From the NCBI GenBank assembly GCA_001464385.1, contig LNFB01000392.1:1-53228 (forward strand): a stretch of 53,228 nt of DNA. The letters are read 5' to 3'. Positions 18,474 to 30,379 of the stretch are shown piece after piece. The notes under the pieces are model-generated. The model searched no databases. It was not told where the DNA came from and saw only the letters and a list, made by a program, of their open reading frames with translations. The translations under genes and the position numbers were made by a program. The DNA comes from Deltaproteobacteria bacterium Ga0077550. GTDB lineage: Bacteria > Myxococcota_A > Polyangia > Nannocystales > Nannocystaceae. Within the stretch, counting starts at the first letter, position 1; each line of letters begins with the position of its first letter.

Positions 18474-19868
18474 ATGCCGACGCCCGCCGAGAGCCCCCGT
18501 TCGACCCCCGGCCGCGAGGCCCCGCGCATCGCGACGCGCCACCTGCTCGGTGTGTGGAGCTCACTCCGCGCGGATCCGTTGGCGTTCCTCACCGACGCGG
18601 CACGGCGACACGGCGACGTGGTCGGGTTTCGGATCGGGCCGATCCAAGCGGTGCTGGTGCGTCATCCCGACGCGATCAAGCACGTGCTGGTGGACAACAA
18701 CCACAACTACGACAAGCTCACCCGTGGTTACGACGTGCTGCGGCAGTTCCTCGGCAACGGACTGCTCACCTCCAACGGCGATTTCTGGCGCCGCCAACGG
18801 CGGATCGCCCAGCCGGCGTTCCATCGCCGCCGCATCGAGGGCTTCGCGGAGGTGATGGTCTCCGACACGCTCGACATGCTGCAGCGCTGGGACGACGTCG
18901 CGGGCCTCGGCCACACGGTCGACATGGCGCACGAGATGATGTCGCTGACCCTGCGCATCGTCGGCAAGACGCTGCTTTCCACGGACGTCCACGACGCCGC
19001 CGATCAGGTCGGCAACGCGGTCACGGTGCTCAACGAGTGGGCCGACGGGGCGATCGACTCGCTGCTCCCGGTCGGCTTCCCCACGCCGGGCACGCTGCGG
19101 GCGAAGGACGCGTCGCGCCGGCTGGATCGCATCATCGGCGAGATCATCGCGCGCCGCCGCGCGGGCGAGCACGCCGAGGATCTGCTGGGCATGCTGATGG
19201 AGGCCAAGGACGCGGAGACCGGCGAGTCGATGACCGACAAGCAGCTCCGCGACGAGGTGACCACGATGTTCCTCGCGGGGCACGAGACCACCGCGAACGC
19301 GTTGGCGTGGACGTTCTACCTGCTGTCGACCCACCCCGACATCGAGCGGCGCGTGCGTGCCGAGCTCGACGCCGCGCTCGGCGGGGCGACACCGCAGATG
19401 GCCGATCTGCCGCGGCTGCCGTACCTGCTGCAGGTGATCAAGGAGTCGATGCGCCTCTATCCCCCGGCGTGGATGCTCGATCGCCGCGCGATCGCGGACG
19501 ACGAGGTCCTCGGCTATCGCATCAAGAAGAACACGCTGGTGCTGTGCTCGCCGTACGTGACGCACCGTCACCCGGGGTTCTGGCCCAACCCGGAGGGCTT
19601 CGACCCCGAGCGGTTCAGCCCGGCGAACGAGGAGGCGCGGCCGCGCTACGCCTACTTCCCGTTCGGCGGCGGGCCGCGGCAGTGCATCGGCAACGCGTTC
19701 GCGATGATGGAGGCGCAGCTCATCCTCGCCGCGGTGCTCCAGCGCTTCCGCCCTTGGCTGGTGCCGGGCCATCCGGTCGCCCCGGAGACGCTGATCACGC
19801 TGCGCCCGCGGTGGGGCCTGCAGATGGGCCTCACGCCGGTGGCCCCGGTCGCCGCCGCCGCCGAGTGA
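18474..19868 (+). CDS. Cytochrome P450
   Basis: A 464-residue haem-thiolate monooxygenase. The I-helix oxygen-activation motif is AGHETTAN, the K-helix ExxR is in KESMRLYPP, and the haem-binding loop is FPFGGGPRQCIGNAFA with ligand C404. The overall layout is of a class with eukaryotic/CYP102-like length and motifs, often oxidising fatty acids or terpenoids, but substrate cannot be predicted. There is no membrane anchor, so it is cytosolic and needs separate redox partners, which are not in the window. The ATG at 18474 lies just after the palindrome; a frame extending to 18417 would run through the operator. It is followed after 23 bases by its presumed regulator. Confidence 0.95.
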   Translation: MPTPAESPRSTPGREAPRIATRHLLGVWSSLRADPLAFLTDAARRHGDVVGFRIGPIQAVLVRHPDAIKHVLVDNNHNYDKLTRGYDVLRQFLGNGLLTSNGDFWRRQRRIAQPAFHRRRIEGFAEVMVSDTLDMLQRWDDVAGLGHTVDMAHEMMSLTLRIVGKTLLSTDVHDAADQVGNAVTVLNEWADGAIDSLLPVGFPTPGTLRAKDASRRLDRIIGEIIARRRAGEHAEDLLGMLMEAKDAETGESMTDKQLRDEVTTMFLAGHETTANALAWTFYLLSTHPDIERRVRAELDAALGGATPQMADLPRLPYLLQVIKESMRLYPPAWMLDRRAIADDEVLGYRIKKNTLVLCSPYVTHRHPGFWPNPEGFDPERFSPANEEARPRYAYFPFGGGPRQCIGNAFAMMEAQLILAAVLQRFRPWLVPGHPVAPETLITLRPRWGLQMGLTPVAPVAAAAE

Positions 19869-19891
19869 ACCCCCGGCTATCCTGATCCGAG

Positions 19892-20515
19892 ATGAGCGCC
19901 GCGCCCGACAACCTCCGCAAGCTGCCCAAGCAGGCGCGCGCGCAGGCGACGATGGACGCGATCCTCACCGCGACGGGGGCCATGCTCACCGAGGTCGGCT
20001 ACGACCGCGCGACGACCAACGCGATCGCGCGGCGGGCCGGCGTCAGCATCGGCTCGCTGTACCAGTACTTCCCGCACAAGGAGGCGCTGGTCACCGCGCT
20101 TTGCGAGCGCCACATGGGCGAGATGACGGCGCTGCTCATCGGCGAGGTCGCGGCGATGCGCGGCCTGCCCCTGGCGCAGGCCGTCCACGCCCTGGTGCGC
20201 TCGCTGCTGCGCGCGCACAGCGTCGCGCCCGAGCTCCACCGCGTGCTGATCGAGCAGGTCCCGCGCATCGCCGGCTTCGAGCGCATCACCCAGCTCGATC
20301 GCCTCATCATCGATCTCATCCGCACCGAGCTCGAGCGCCGCGACGAGCGGCTGCGCCCGAAGGATCTCGACCTGGCGGTGTTCATGCTCGTGCACAGCGT
20401 GCAGGCCATCACCCACGCGGCGATCCTCGATCGGCCCGGCGCGCTCGCCGACGCCGCGCTCGCCGACGAGACCACCACGTTGGTGCTGCGCTTCCTCCTC
20501 GCCGACCCGCCGTAG
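19892..20515 (+). CDS. TetR/AcrR-family transcriptional repressor
   Basis: A 207-residue regulator with the TetR N-terminal helix-turn-helix at about 40-60 (TTNAIARRAGVSIGSLYQYF, preceded by TEVGYDRA and followed by PHKEALVTAL). The remaining all-helical part is the ligand/dimerisation domain; no specific ligand can be assigned. It lies 23 bases after the cytochrome P450 gene and is probably transcribed with it. The perfect palindrome at 18443-18468 is the obvious binding site, making this a self-regulated P450 operon. A likely arrangement is derepression by the P450 substrate or a related lipid, which is inference from similar gene pairs. Confidence 0.95.
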   Translation: MSAAPDNLRKLPKQARAQATMDAILTATGAMLTEVGYDRATTNAIARRAGVSIGSLYQYFPHKEALVTALCERHMGEMTALLIGEVAAMRGLPLAQAVHALVRSLLRAHSVAPELHRVLIEQVPRIAGFERITQLDRLIIDLIRTELERRDERLRPKDLDLAVFMLVHSVQAITHAAILDRPGALADAALADETTTLVLRFLLADPP

Positions 20516-20649
20516 CCGCAGTAACGCGCCGGGCGCGCTGCCGATTTACGCGTTGCTTGCGTTGGACACGTCGCGCGGGCGAAGCTGGATGCAGCCTCGC
20601 GCGTCTCATCCACCGACGGAGCGCGTGCTCCAGAGGAGCGAGCCACCCC

Positions 20650-20940
20650 ATGCGCATCGATGTCCCGACCTTCTTGACCCTGACCGTGCTGCTCGGCACC
20701 GGCGTGGCGGTCACCGTGGGCGTCATGAAGTTGCGCGAGGGCGACGACGACGAGCCGGCCCCGGCCACCGTCGAGCCGGCGAAGGCCGAGCCCGCGCCGC
20801 AGCCCGCCGCGAAGGCGCCCGCGCCCGCGCCGACGCCCTCGACGCCGACGATCACGACCCCGACGCCGTGGAAGCCGAGCGAGCTGCTCGAGCCCGAACC
20901 CGACCCCTCGACGATCCCCGGCCCGACCGCCGAGTTCTGA
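20650..20940 (+). CDS. Small single-pass membrane protein with Pro/Ala-rich tail
   Basis: A 96-residue protein: MRIDVPTFLTLTVLLGTG starts one hydrophobic helix (about 7-26), after which the chain becomes KLREGDDDEPAPA and then repeated Pro/Ala/Thr segments (PAPAPTPSTPTITTPTPW). AGAGGAG at 20632-20638 could serve as the ribosome site, though its 11-base distance from the ATG is long. No domain is recognised. The tail is likely periplasmic and extended. It is convergent with the phosphodiester glycosidase gene, whose stop is 15 bases away. Confidence 0.65.
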   Translation: MRIDVPTFLTLTVLLGTGVAVTVGVMKLREGDDDEPAPATVEPAKAEPAPQPAAKAPAPAPTPSTPTITTPTPWKPSELLEPEPDPSTIPGPTAEF

Positions 20941-20955
20941 TCGTCAGCGCCGCGG

Positions 20956-22478
20956 TCATCGCCGCGGCCGCATGAGAATCGCCGAGTACACCGGACGCAC
21001 CGAGGGATCGAGCGCGGCTTCGCCGACGACCTCGGTGCTGGGCAGATCGAGCGTCTGCCCCTCCACCAGCACCCGCTTGGACGAGCCGCCGTCGAGGTTG
21101 ACGGCGCGCTCGCACCCGAGGGCGACGAACAGCCGCGCGAGCTCGCCCAACGTCATCCCGAGCGCGCGGTCGAGGTTGCGACCATCGACCGCCGCGAACA
21201 CCAGCGCGCCGTCGCGCAGGCCCACGCCGAGGCGCGGCAGCAGGTTCTGATCGCCGGTCTCGTCCTGCGAGAACGTCACCGGCGGCGCCGATCCCCAGAA
21301 GTCCTCGCGCCGCAGCGCGAGCACGGGCGCGCCGGATTCGACGAGCATCGGCCCGCCCGCGATCGCGCTGTGCAGCGCCGGTCGGCGATCGATCGCGTAG
21401 GTCAGCACGTCGCCGACCTCCACCTCGAGCCCGTCCCTCATGACGACGAAGCCGTTGAGCGGGATCGGCAGCCGCACGCCGACGGCCACGACCGTGCGGC
21501 CCACGACCGCGAACGACGGGGCATCGGGGCCGCGCTCGGCGTGCGCGCGTTGAATCGCGCGATCGAGCGTGCGCACCCAGCCGCGGGCCGAGCGGGCGGT
21601 CACGTCCGTCAGGCCGATCCGCTCGAGGGCGGCGCCGCCGTCGGCGTCGAGCCACAGCGCGCCGCGAGCGAACACCGGCGGCGCCACGACCTCACCGCCG
21701 CGGACGACGAGCCCGACCGGATCGTGTCGCCTGGACGGCGCCGCGATGTCGGGCTCGGAGTAGAGGAAGAAGCCGCCGGACGTCGCCGCGATCGCGCCGG
21801 CGTTCGCCACGGAGGTCGCGAACGGGACCCCGGCATGGGCCTGCTCGCGCAGGTCCGCGACCTCGAGCTCGATCCGACGCGGGTCGACGCGCAGCAGGTT
21901 GACATGCGTCGGTCCGCCGGCGAAGCGGCCGTCGATCTCGGCGTGCTCGAGCCCGTCGCACACCGCTCGCCAACGCAGACCCGCGACGGCATCCACGAGT
22001 TCGGGCAGGCCGGCCGTCGCGCCGATGCGGTGCCGGTGGCGGCAGCCGTGGCTGTAGTAGAAGTCAGCGAGCGCACGCACCCGCGTCGCGTGGGGTCGGG
22101 TCGCCGCGAGGATCCCCGCGAGGCGGTGACGCAGGCCCACGCGCAGCAGGCGGGCGATCGGATCGCCGTGCGCCGCGAGGAAGGCGTCGACCGCGAGCAC
22201 TCGGCGGGCGAAGAGCTCGGCCTGGCCGCGGTCCACATCGATCGCGAGGTCGTCGACCAGCGCGTCGACGATGGGCGTCGCGCACACGGCCCGCTCGAGC
22301 GCCTCGAACGACGCCGCCCACGGCTGCTCGGGCGGCGGCGGCGGACCGCCCCGGGGGAACGGCGCGTCGAAGGCCCCGAGGACCCCGACGATCTCGTCGG
22401 TCGCCACGCCGTGCTCGCGGCCGAACGCCGCGCACGCGTCGATCCACGTGGTGTCGACGCTCGTCGTGGGGTCGACGC

Positions 22479-22482
<4 letters not shown>
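20956..22482 (-). CDS. Phosphodiester glycosidase (NAGPA-like) domain protein
   Basis: A 508-residue protein. The C-terminal portion (about 330-500) has the NAGPA signature: VGLRDGALVFAAVDGR, then MTLGELARLFVALGCERAVN followed by LDGGSSKRVLV, the catalytic-region NLDGGxS motif of the lysosomal uncovering enzyme family. Bacterial members remove sugar-phosphodiester caps or act on related glycans. The N-terminal 300 residues are less recognisable. No signal peptide is seen, which is unusual for the family. The ATG at 22482 overlaps the stop of the zinc-finger kinase (ATGA), so expression is tied to the kinase. That kinase is upstream in the same operon. Confidence 0.8.
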
Positions 22483-25532
<3,050 letters not shown>

Positions 25533-25656
25533 CGGGCGAGGGTGTGAACGTGCCACGGCCGCGCGGCCGCGGCAAAGCCGGCCCCAGGGCGCTCGAGCGG
25601 GGCTTGGAGAGCAGTCCGATGGACGGCGGGCGGCGCGGCGTCGTAGCCTGGCGCGA

Positions 25657-26178
25657 ATGCAACGACCGAGCGCGAGCCCCGACGACCCCCATCGGATGCG
25701 CGCGTGGGTCGTCGGCATGCTGCGCCCGCTCGCGATCGGGGGGATCCTCGCCTGCGGCGGTGACGAGGGCGCAGCGATCCCGCGCGACGGAGACCCCTGC
25801 GACGACGGCGAGCCAGCGCGGTGCGGCCGGAGCGAGGGCTCGGATGGCGCCCGCAACGCGGTGCTCGTGTGCGACCGCGACACCTGGTCGGAGGCGCTCG
25901 ATTGCGGCGCGGGCGAGACCTGCAGGGACGACGAAGGCCGCGGCGCGGTCGTCTGCACCGACGAGCTCGACGAGGTGATCTACGGCGAGCACACCGGCGC
26001 GTGCGCCGTGGCGGGCGCGCGCGCGTGCTCGTTCGAGCTCGACGCCATCTTGCGCTGCGAGGGCGGGACGTGGATCATCGACACCGACTGCACCACCGAC
26101 ATCCTGCACTGCGCGTTCGTCCCGGCGGAGGACGACGCGGACTGTGCGGACCCTGATGGCTGCCTCGTGTGCGCCTGA
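25657..26178 (+). CDS. Small Cys-rich lipoprotein
   Basis: A 173-residue protein with a lipobox (RPLAIGGILACGGDEG), so it should be tethered to a membrane after export. About a dozen cysteines follow in short spacings (GDPCDDGEPARCGRSEG, LDCGAGETCRDDEG, CADPDGCLVCA), suggesting a disulfide-stabilised knob. No domain recognised. Either the ATG at 25657 or the one at 25696 could be the start; the second gives a shorter, more usual signal peptide. It is divergent from the zinc-finger kinase and precedes the sigma factor gene by about 150 bases. Confidence 0.7.
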   Translation: MQRPSASPDDPHRMRAWVVGMLRPLAIGGILACGGDEGAAIPRDGDPCDDGEPARCGRSEGSDGARNAVLVCDRDTWSEALDCGAGETCRDDEGRGAVVCTDELDEVIYGEHTGACAVAGARACSFELDAILRCEGGTWIIDTDCTTDILHCAFVPAEDDADCADPDGCLVCA

Positions 26179-26229
26179 CGCTGCCCGCGGCCTGACGCCG
26201 TAGCTCGCTGCGTGACGCGGTCGCTCTCC

Positions 26230-26289
26230 GACAGTAGGGACCCTGACGGTGGGCCCGCAGACGGTGGGCCCCGTGACCTCGGTCCCCAC
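26230..26289. repeat. Array of 15-bp direct repeats upstream of a sigma factor gene
   Basis: Four consecutive 15-base units begin with GAC and share a G-rich/C-rich core. Units two and three are best preserved (GACGGTGGGCCCGCA and GACGGTGGGCCCCGT, identical over the first 12 bases); units one (GACAGTAGGGACCCT) and four (GACCTCGGTCCCCAC) are diverged. Each contains a GGGNCCC-like or GGTCCCC core. The array ends about 43 bases before the sigma factor start, where a regulator-binding array would be expected. It could alternatively be a remnant of coding repeats. Confidence 0.6.
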
Positions 26290-26332
26290 GCCCGACATCT
26301 CCGATTGAACCCGGCGCCCGCCCTGCGTTACC

Positions 26333-27262
26333 GTGACGACGGTGGACGAATCCGTGCTCGCTGCCGCGTTCCTGGGCGCGTTGCCCTCGGCGGCGCGACC
26401 CGCCTTCGAGGCCGAACCCGAGCTCGGGGCGCGCCTCGCGGGCCTGCTCGACGAGGCCAAGGCGGCGCTCGGCAGCTTCGCCGCCTCCGACGACGGCTTC
26501 GCCGCGCACCTCGGCGGTGTGCTCCCGGCCGACGCGACCCCCGACACGCTCGCCCGACTGCGCGGCGGCGACCTCTACCTCGCGTACGGCTGCGCCGCCG
26601 GCGAGACCATCGCCCTCGAGGCCTTCGAGGTCGAGTTCGGTCGCGACATCGACCTCGCGATCGCCCGATCGGGCAACGTGAACCTCGCCAAGGACGAGTT
26701 CCGCCAGCTGGTGCGCAACAAGCTGTTCGTCGCCACGCCGGGGCGACGGCCGAAGATCGCCGACTACGCCGGTCGCGGAGATCTCCGCAGCTGGGTCCGC
26801 GTCACCGCGCTGCGCATGATCGTCGACCTCGTCCGGCAGCACGCCGGCGATCGCGAGGTCCCGCTCGAGGCCGAGGCCCTGAGCGCGATCCCATCGCCGG
26901 GCGATGATCCCGAGCTCGACTACATCCAGCGGGTGTTCAAGACCGAGTTCCGCGAGGCGCTGCAGACGGCCTTCGCCCGCCTGACCCCCCGCGAGCGCAA
27001 CCTGCTGCGCCACCAGGTGCTGCACGGGCTCAACATCGATCAGGTGGGCGCGCTGTATCGCGTCCACCGCACCACGGCGTTCCGGTGGATCGAGAAGGCC
27101 CGGCGCTCGCTGCTGCAGCACGCCCGCGACGCGCTCAAGCAGCGCCTGCACGTGCAGAGCGGCGAGTTCCTCAGCATCATGCGCGTGGTCCAGGGCGACC
27201 TCGAGGTCAGCGTCCGCCGCCTCCTGGTGTCGAACATCGAGGTCGAGCCGCCCGAGGGCTGA
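26333..27262 (+). CDS. Sigma-70 family RNA polymerase sigma factor, Myxococcales type
   Basis: A 309-residue protein. The region-2-like segment contains FRQLVRNKLFVATPGRRPKI followed by ADYAGRGDLRSWVRVTALRM, and the region-4 helix-turn-helix is LTPRERNLLRHQVLHGLNID then QVGALYRVHRTTAFRWIEKA. This matches the myxobacterial sigma subfamily annotated as TIGR03001 (Myxococcales family 1), an ECF-like group with extended N-terminus (about 120 residues here). GTG at 26333 is the start used; GTG at 26342 is an alternative. The zinc-finger kinase on the opposite strand 800 bases away is a candidate partner. A 15-bp repeat array lies in front of the gene. Confidence 0.9.
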   Translation: MTTVDESVLAAAFLGALPSAARPAFEAEPELGARLAGLLDEAKAALGSFAASDDGFAAHLGGVLPADATPDTLARLRGGDLYLAYGCAAGETIALEAFEVEFGRDIDLAIARSGNVNLAKDEFRQLVRNKLFVATPGRRPKIADYAGRGDLRSWVRVTALRMIVDLVRQHAGDREVPLEAEALSAIPSPGDDPELDYIQRVFKTEFREALQTAFARLTPRERNLLRHQVLHGLNIDQVGALYRVHRTTAFRWIEKARRSLLQHARDALKQRLHVQSGEFLSIMRVVQGDLEVSVRRLLVSNIEVEPPEG

Positions 27263-27274
27263 CGCCGCTGCGCG

Positions 27275-27973
27275 TCAGTCGACCGCGGCGATCTCGACCG
27301 TCGTGAACTCGACCGGATCGATCGTCGCGCCGCTGCGCTCGGTCAGCGCGCGATAGACCTCGAGCGTCGCCTGGGTCCGCAGCGCGAGCTCGCGGCTGCC
27401 CCACACGATGCACAGCACGCCCGTCGTCTCGGCGCGGGTCTTGGTCCGCTGGGCGTCCTTCACCGCGTTCGCGCACGGCCCGGCCGCGTCGTGCAGACAC
27501 AGCAGGCCGGCGAGCTTGATCTCCTGGCCGGTCGCGTTGAACACGTAGCTCGCGTCGTCGGCCGCGATCCCCAGGTGCAGCGGCGGCGAGGCGAGCGCGA
27601 GGTCGACGACGCTGATCGGCAGGCCGGCGTGCAGCGAGACCGCGTTGCACAGATCGACCGCGAGGTTGATCGAGCCCAGCGTGCCCTCGTCGGCGGCCCC
27701 CAGGAGGTACTCGGACGCCGGCTTGCCCCGGCCCGACGGCTTGTAGCCGCCGTGACGCAGCAGCTTGCGCACCGCCGTCCGCACCGCCTCGTCGCTGCCC
27801 AAGCGCGACAGCTCGGGCGGCGCGCCGGAGTCCACCAGCATCGCGAACGGACGCAGCGCGGCGGTCAACCATCCGGGCGACGGCATCGCCGCCATGGGCT
27901 GGCTCCACCGCGCGGTGAAGCCCACCGGCAGCAGGGTCGGATGCGGGTGGACGGCAACGCGCACGGCGCTCAT
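27275..27973 (-). CDS. B3/B4 tRNA-synthetase-like domain protein
   Basis: A 232-residue protein resembling the B3/B4 domain of phenylalanyl-tRNA synthetase beta subunit. Typical features are GKPASEYLLGAADEGTLGSI then NLAVDLCNAVSLHAGLPISV, matching the 'P.SE.L...G.L..IN..VD..N..SL..GLPIG' pattern. Stand-alone B3/B4 proteins are thought to edit mischarged tRNA or bind nucleotides and amino acids; evidence is limited. The ATG at 27973 was preferred because upstream sequence (to 28342) is Arg-rich and overlaps the divergent lipoprotein gene. Convergent with the sigma factor gene, with only 12 bases between the stops. Confidence 0.85.
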   Translation of the reverse strand: MSAVRVAVHPHPTLLPVGFTARWSQPMAAMPSPGWLTAALRPFAMLVDSGAPPELSRLGSDEAVRTAVRKLLRHGGYKPSGRGKPASEYLLGAADEGTLGSINLAVDLCNAVSLHAGLPISVVDLALASPPLHLGIAADDASYVFNATGQEIKLAGLLCLHDAAGPCANAVKDAQRTKTRAETTGVLCIVWGSRELALRTQATLEVYRALTERSGATIDPVEFTTVEIAAVD

Positions 27974-28053
27974 CGGCGTGCGAGGAGTACCACGCCGACC
28001 GGCGCGTCGGGACGCCTTCCGAGGCCGGCGCGAATCGGTCATCCTGGCGCGGC

Positions 28054-28644
28054 TTGTCCCCGCGCCCCCATGCCACGACGCCGTCGGCACCCTTCGGTGC
28101 CCTGCTCGCGGCCCTGGGCCTGGCGCTCGGACTCGCCGGCGCGTGCGGGAAGTCGGCGTTCGAGTGCAGCGACGATCCGTCGTGCAAGAACGGCGATCTC
28201 GCCGGGGTGTGCGAGCCCGAGGGCTACTGCAGCTTCCCCGACACCGTGTGCCCGAGCGGGCGCCGCTTCGGCGAGCACGCCGACGACGGCCTCGCCGACA
28301 AGTGCGTCGCCGACGACGACAGCGGTGACACGAACGCGACACAACCGACGGGTCCCGGCGTCGACGCCTATGGCCCGTGCCTCGACGCGACCGATTGCGA
28401 GATCGCCGGATCGGCCTGCGTCACCAACGGCACCAACCGCATGTGCGCCCCTCCGTGCACGACCTCGGCGACGCCTTCGCCCGAGTGCCCCGCGACCGTC
28501 GATGGCGACACCGAGCACGTCGGGTGCCTGTACACCGACATGGCGATGACGACGCTGCGGTGCTTCGCGATCTGCGACGCCGAGACGAGCTGCCCCGACG
28601 GCATGCTGTGCGCCGAGCCGGTGTGCAGCTGGATGACGCCGTAG
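28054..28644 (+). CDS. Cys-rich lipoprotein
   Basis: A 196-residue protein with a signal peptide and lipobox (LLAALGLALGLAGACGKS) followed by a disulfide-rich chain (FECSDDPSCKNGDLAGVC, CEPEGYCSFPDTVCPSG, LDATDCEIAGSACVTNG). The cysteine spacing (C-x6-C, C-x5-C) is typical of myxobacterial outer-surface lipoproteins but not of a named domain. A TTG at 28054 is the only start upstream of the signal peptide in frame; the nearby ATG at 28070 is in another frame. Start assignment is therefore uncertain. Function unknown. Confidence 0.7.
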   Translation: MSPRPHATTPSAPFGALLAALGLALGLAGACGKSAFECSDDPSCKNGDLAGVCEPEGYCSFPDTVCPSGRRFGEHADDGLADKCVADDDSGDTNATQPTGPGVDAYGPCLDATDCEIAGSACVTNGTNRMCAPPCTTSATPSPECPATVDGDTEHVGCLYTDMAMTTLRCFAICDAETSCPDGMLCAEPVCSWMTP

Positions 28645-28757
28645 GACGTCCCCGGGGACACCTCCGGCGCCGACGGCCGGCGCCGCCCCGGGCTCGACGC
28701 GAACGCCGCTCAACTCCTTGGCTTCGACTCGGCGGCCAACACGGTCTGCGCCGTGCA

Positions 28758-29411
28758 ATGAGGCCGGGCATGCGCCCTGTTCGACCCCTGTGCGGTGCCC
28801 TGCTCACCTTGCTCGTCGCCGCGTGCGACCTCGGCTCGTCCGACGATGGCGACGTCCTCGCGCTCATCGACGACGTGATCACCCTCGGCAACGACAACGT
28901 CGCCATCGTCTGCGATTGCTGGGACGAGGCCGGGTTCGCCTCGCGCACCGACTGCCTCGACGATCAGATCCTCCCGTCGCAGCGGCGCTGCGTCGAGGAG
29001 GCGTACCAGCGCGACCCCGACGCCGCGCGGCTCTACCTCGAGTGCGTCGTGCCCCTGGTCCGCGAGCTCGGCGAGTGCCTCGACGCGCGCCTCTCCTGCG
29101 TCGATCCCTCGGGCACGGACGCGTGCTTCGACGACTACGATCTCGGCCGCGAGTCGTGCGTGGAGGTGCCGCGCTCCGTGCAGCGCGCGCTCGACGATTG
29201 CGACGCGGGCGGGTCCGACTCGGCGCCGACGCCGGATGACTCGGGGCCCGCGCCCGGTGGGCCCGACCCCGCGCCGGACGACCCCGATCCGTCGGGCGGC
29301 GCGGGCGAGCCCACCGATCCCCCGGCGCCCGAGCCCACCGATCCCCCGGCGCCCGAGCCCACCGATCCCCCGGCACCCGCGCCCGGCGGCGGCTCGCCTG
29401 GCGGCGGCTGA
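28758..29411 (+). CDS. Lipoprotein with Cys-rich body and Pro-rich repeat tail
   Basis: A 217-residue protein with a lipobox (RPLCGALLTLLVAACDLG) and a helical, disulfide-capable body (CDCWDEAGFASRTDCLDD, CVEEAYQRDPDAARLYLE). About ten cysteines lie between residues 50 and 155. The end is a Pro/Asp/Gly-rich stalk with three exact EPTDPPAP units and PGGGSPGGG, likely a flexible surface spacer. No domain recognised. The ATG at 28758 is followed by another at 28770; either gives a proper signal peptide. It lies about 110 bases after the previous lipoprotein gene and may be co-transcribed. Confidence 0.75.
   Translation: MRPGMRPVRPLCGALLTLLVAACDLGSSDDGDVLALIDDVITLGNDNVAIVCDCWDEAGFASRTDCLDDQILPSQRRCVEEAYQRDPDAARLYLECVVPLVRELGECLDARLSCVDPSGTDACFDDYDLGRESCVEVPRSVQRALDDCDAGGSDSAPTPDDSGPAPGGPDPAPDDPDPSGGAGEPTDPPAPEPTDPPAPEPTDPPAPAPGGGSPGGG
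29307..29378 (+). repeat. Three 24-bp tandem repeats (coding)
   Basis: Three contiguous 24-base units at 29307-29330, 29331-29354 and 29355-29378 encode EPTDPPAP. The first two are identical and the third differs at a single base (gcg to gca), which does not change the amino acid. The near-identity at DNA level suggests recent slippage or expansion in the stalk of the lipoprotein. Confidence 0.9.
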
Positions 29412-29415
29412 CGGC

Positions 29416-30366
29416 TCAGCCGCGTCGACGCGTGATCGCGAAGCAATCGACCTCGGTCGACGCGGGGTCGTACTGGTGCTTGCGATTGCTCGCCAACGCC
29501 GACTTCACGTAGCCGTGCAACAGCCGCGGCGTCATCTCGCGCAAGCCGACGCCGCGGATGCCGGTCGTGTCGAACACCTGCAGCGAGCGGGGGCGACCGG
29601 TCCGCATCACGATCATCATGTGGTGGTGATAGCGGACGCCCGCGTCGACGCGCGAGCGATGCGACACCGTGCACACGTGCACCGGGCCCATGCGCGACAG
29701 CGGCGCGAGGGACTCGGGACCATCCGGCACGATGTGGATCCGCTCCGGCGGCATCGATGTCGCGCCGCGGGCCTCGGCCGCGGCCGCCGTGGCCGCGATC
29801 GCGTGCAGGCCGAAGCCCTCGGGGGCGCACGTCGCCGGCGCGTGCTCGCCCAAGGCCGCGAGCGTGCCCGCGTCGCAGTGCCGCAGCGCGCTCATCTGCA
29901 GATCGGGCACGAGGATCGCCCGCACGCCCTCCAGGTACCCGCCCGCGCACCCGAGCTGGTACTCGCCGGGGAGCTGCGGCGCCCAGGTCTCACCTGCGCG
30001 GGTGAGGAAGCCCTGCGCGCCGTCGGGCTCGGTGCTCACGAAGCCGGTGTTGTCCCAGTCGTCGGCCGTCGGCCATCGATACGGCGCGAACGTGTCGGCG
30101 AGGGCCGCGAGCACGACGTCGGCGCGGGCGCGGCGATCGAACGCGTCGACCAGCGCCGAGCCGAGCGCGGGATAGAACGCCCACGAGTCCGGCTGCGCAC
30201 GCGCGCCGATCGACATCCCAGGCTCCGCGGCGGGCGTCGCCGCCGACGCGGGCTCGACCGACCCCGACACGACGGGCGCGGCGTCCCCTCGGAGGTCGAC
30301 GTCCGGCGACGCCGCCGAGCCACAGCCCACCACGAGGATCGACGCCTGCGCTGCCCACCGCCTCAC
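29416..30366 (-). CDS. Lipoprotein, unknown
   Basis: A 316-residue protein beginning with a short signal peptide and lipobox (AAQASILVVGCGSAA). After an Ala/Pro-rich linker (about 20-55) the chain appears globular: PDSWAFYPALGSALVDAFDR, YRWPTADDWDNTGFVSTEPD, and a His-rich segment VDAGVRYHHHMMIVMRTGRP. The conserved-looking H-H-H-M-M run could bind a metal, but no family is recognised. Convergent with the preceding Pro-rich lipoprotein gene (four bases between stops) and 13 bases downstream of the LDLa-like repeat gene on the same strand, so the two may form an operon. Confidence 0.75.
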   Translation of the reverse strand: MRRWAAQASILVVGCGSAASPDVDLRGDAAPVVSGSVEPASAATPAAEPGMSIGARAQPDSWAFYPALGSALVDAFDRRARADVVLAALADTFAPYRWPTADDWDNTGFVSTEPDGAQGFLTRAGETWAPQLPGEYQLGCAGGYLEGVRAILVPDLQMSALRHCDAGTLAALGEHAPATCAPEGFGLHAIAATAAAAEARGATSMPPERIHIVPDGPESLAPLSRMGPVHVCTVSHRSRVDAGVRYHHHMMIVMRTGRPRSLQVFDTTGIRGVGLREMTPRLLHGYVKSALASNRKHQYDPASTEVDCFAITRRRG

Positions 30367-30379
30367 GGGCCGCAGCGTA

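Noticed and set aside
25557..25568. Perfect palindrome GGCCGCGCGGCC between the zinc-finger kinase and a lipoprotein gene
   Set aside because: Short, pure GC palindromes are expected often by chance in this composition; no paired site or phasing was seen.
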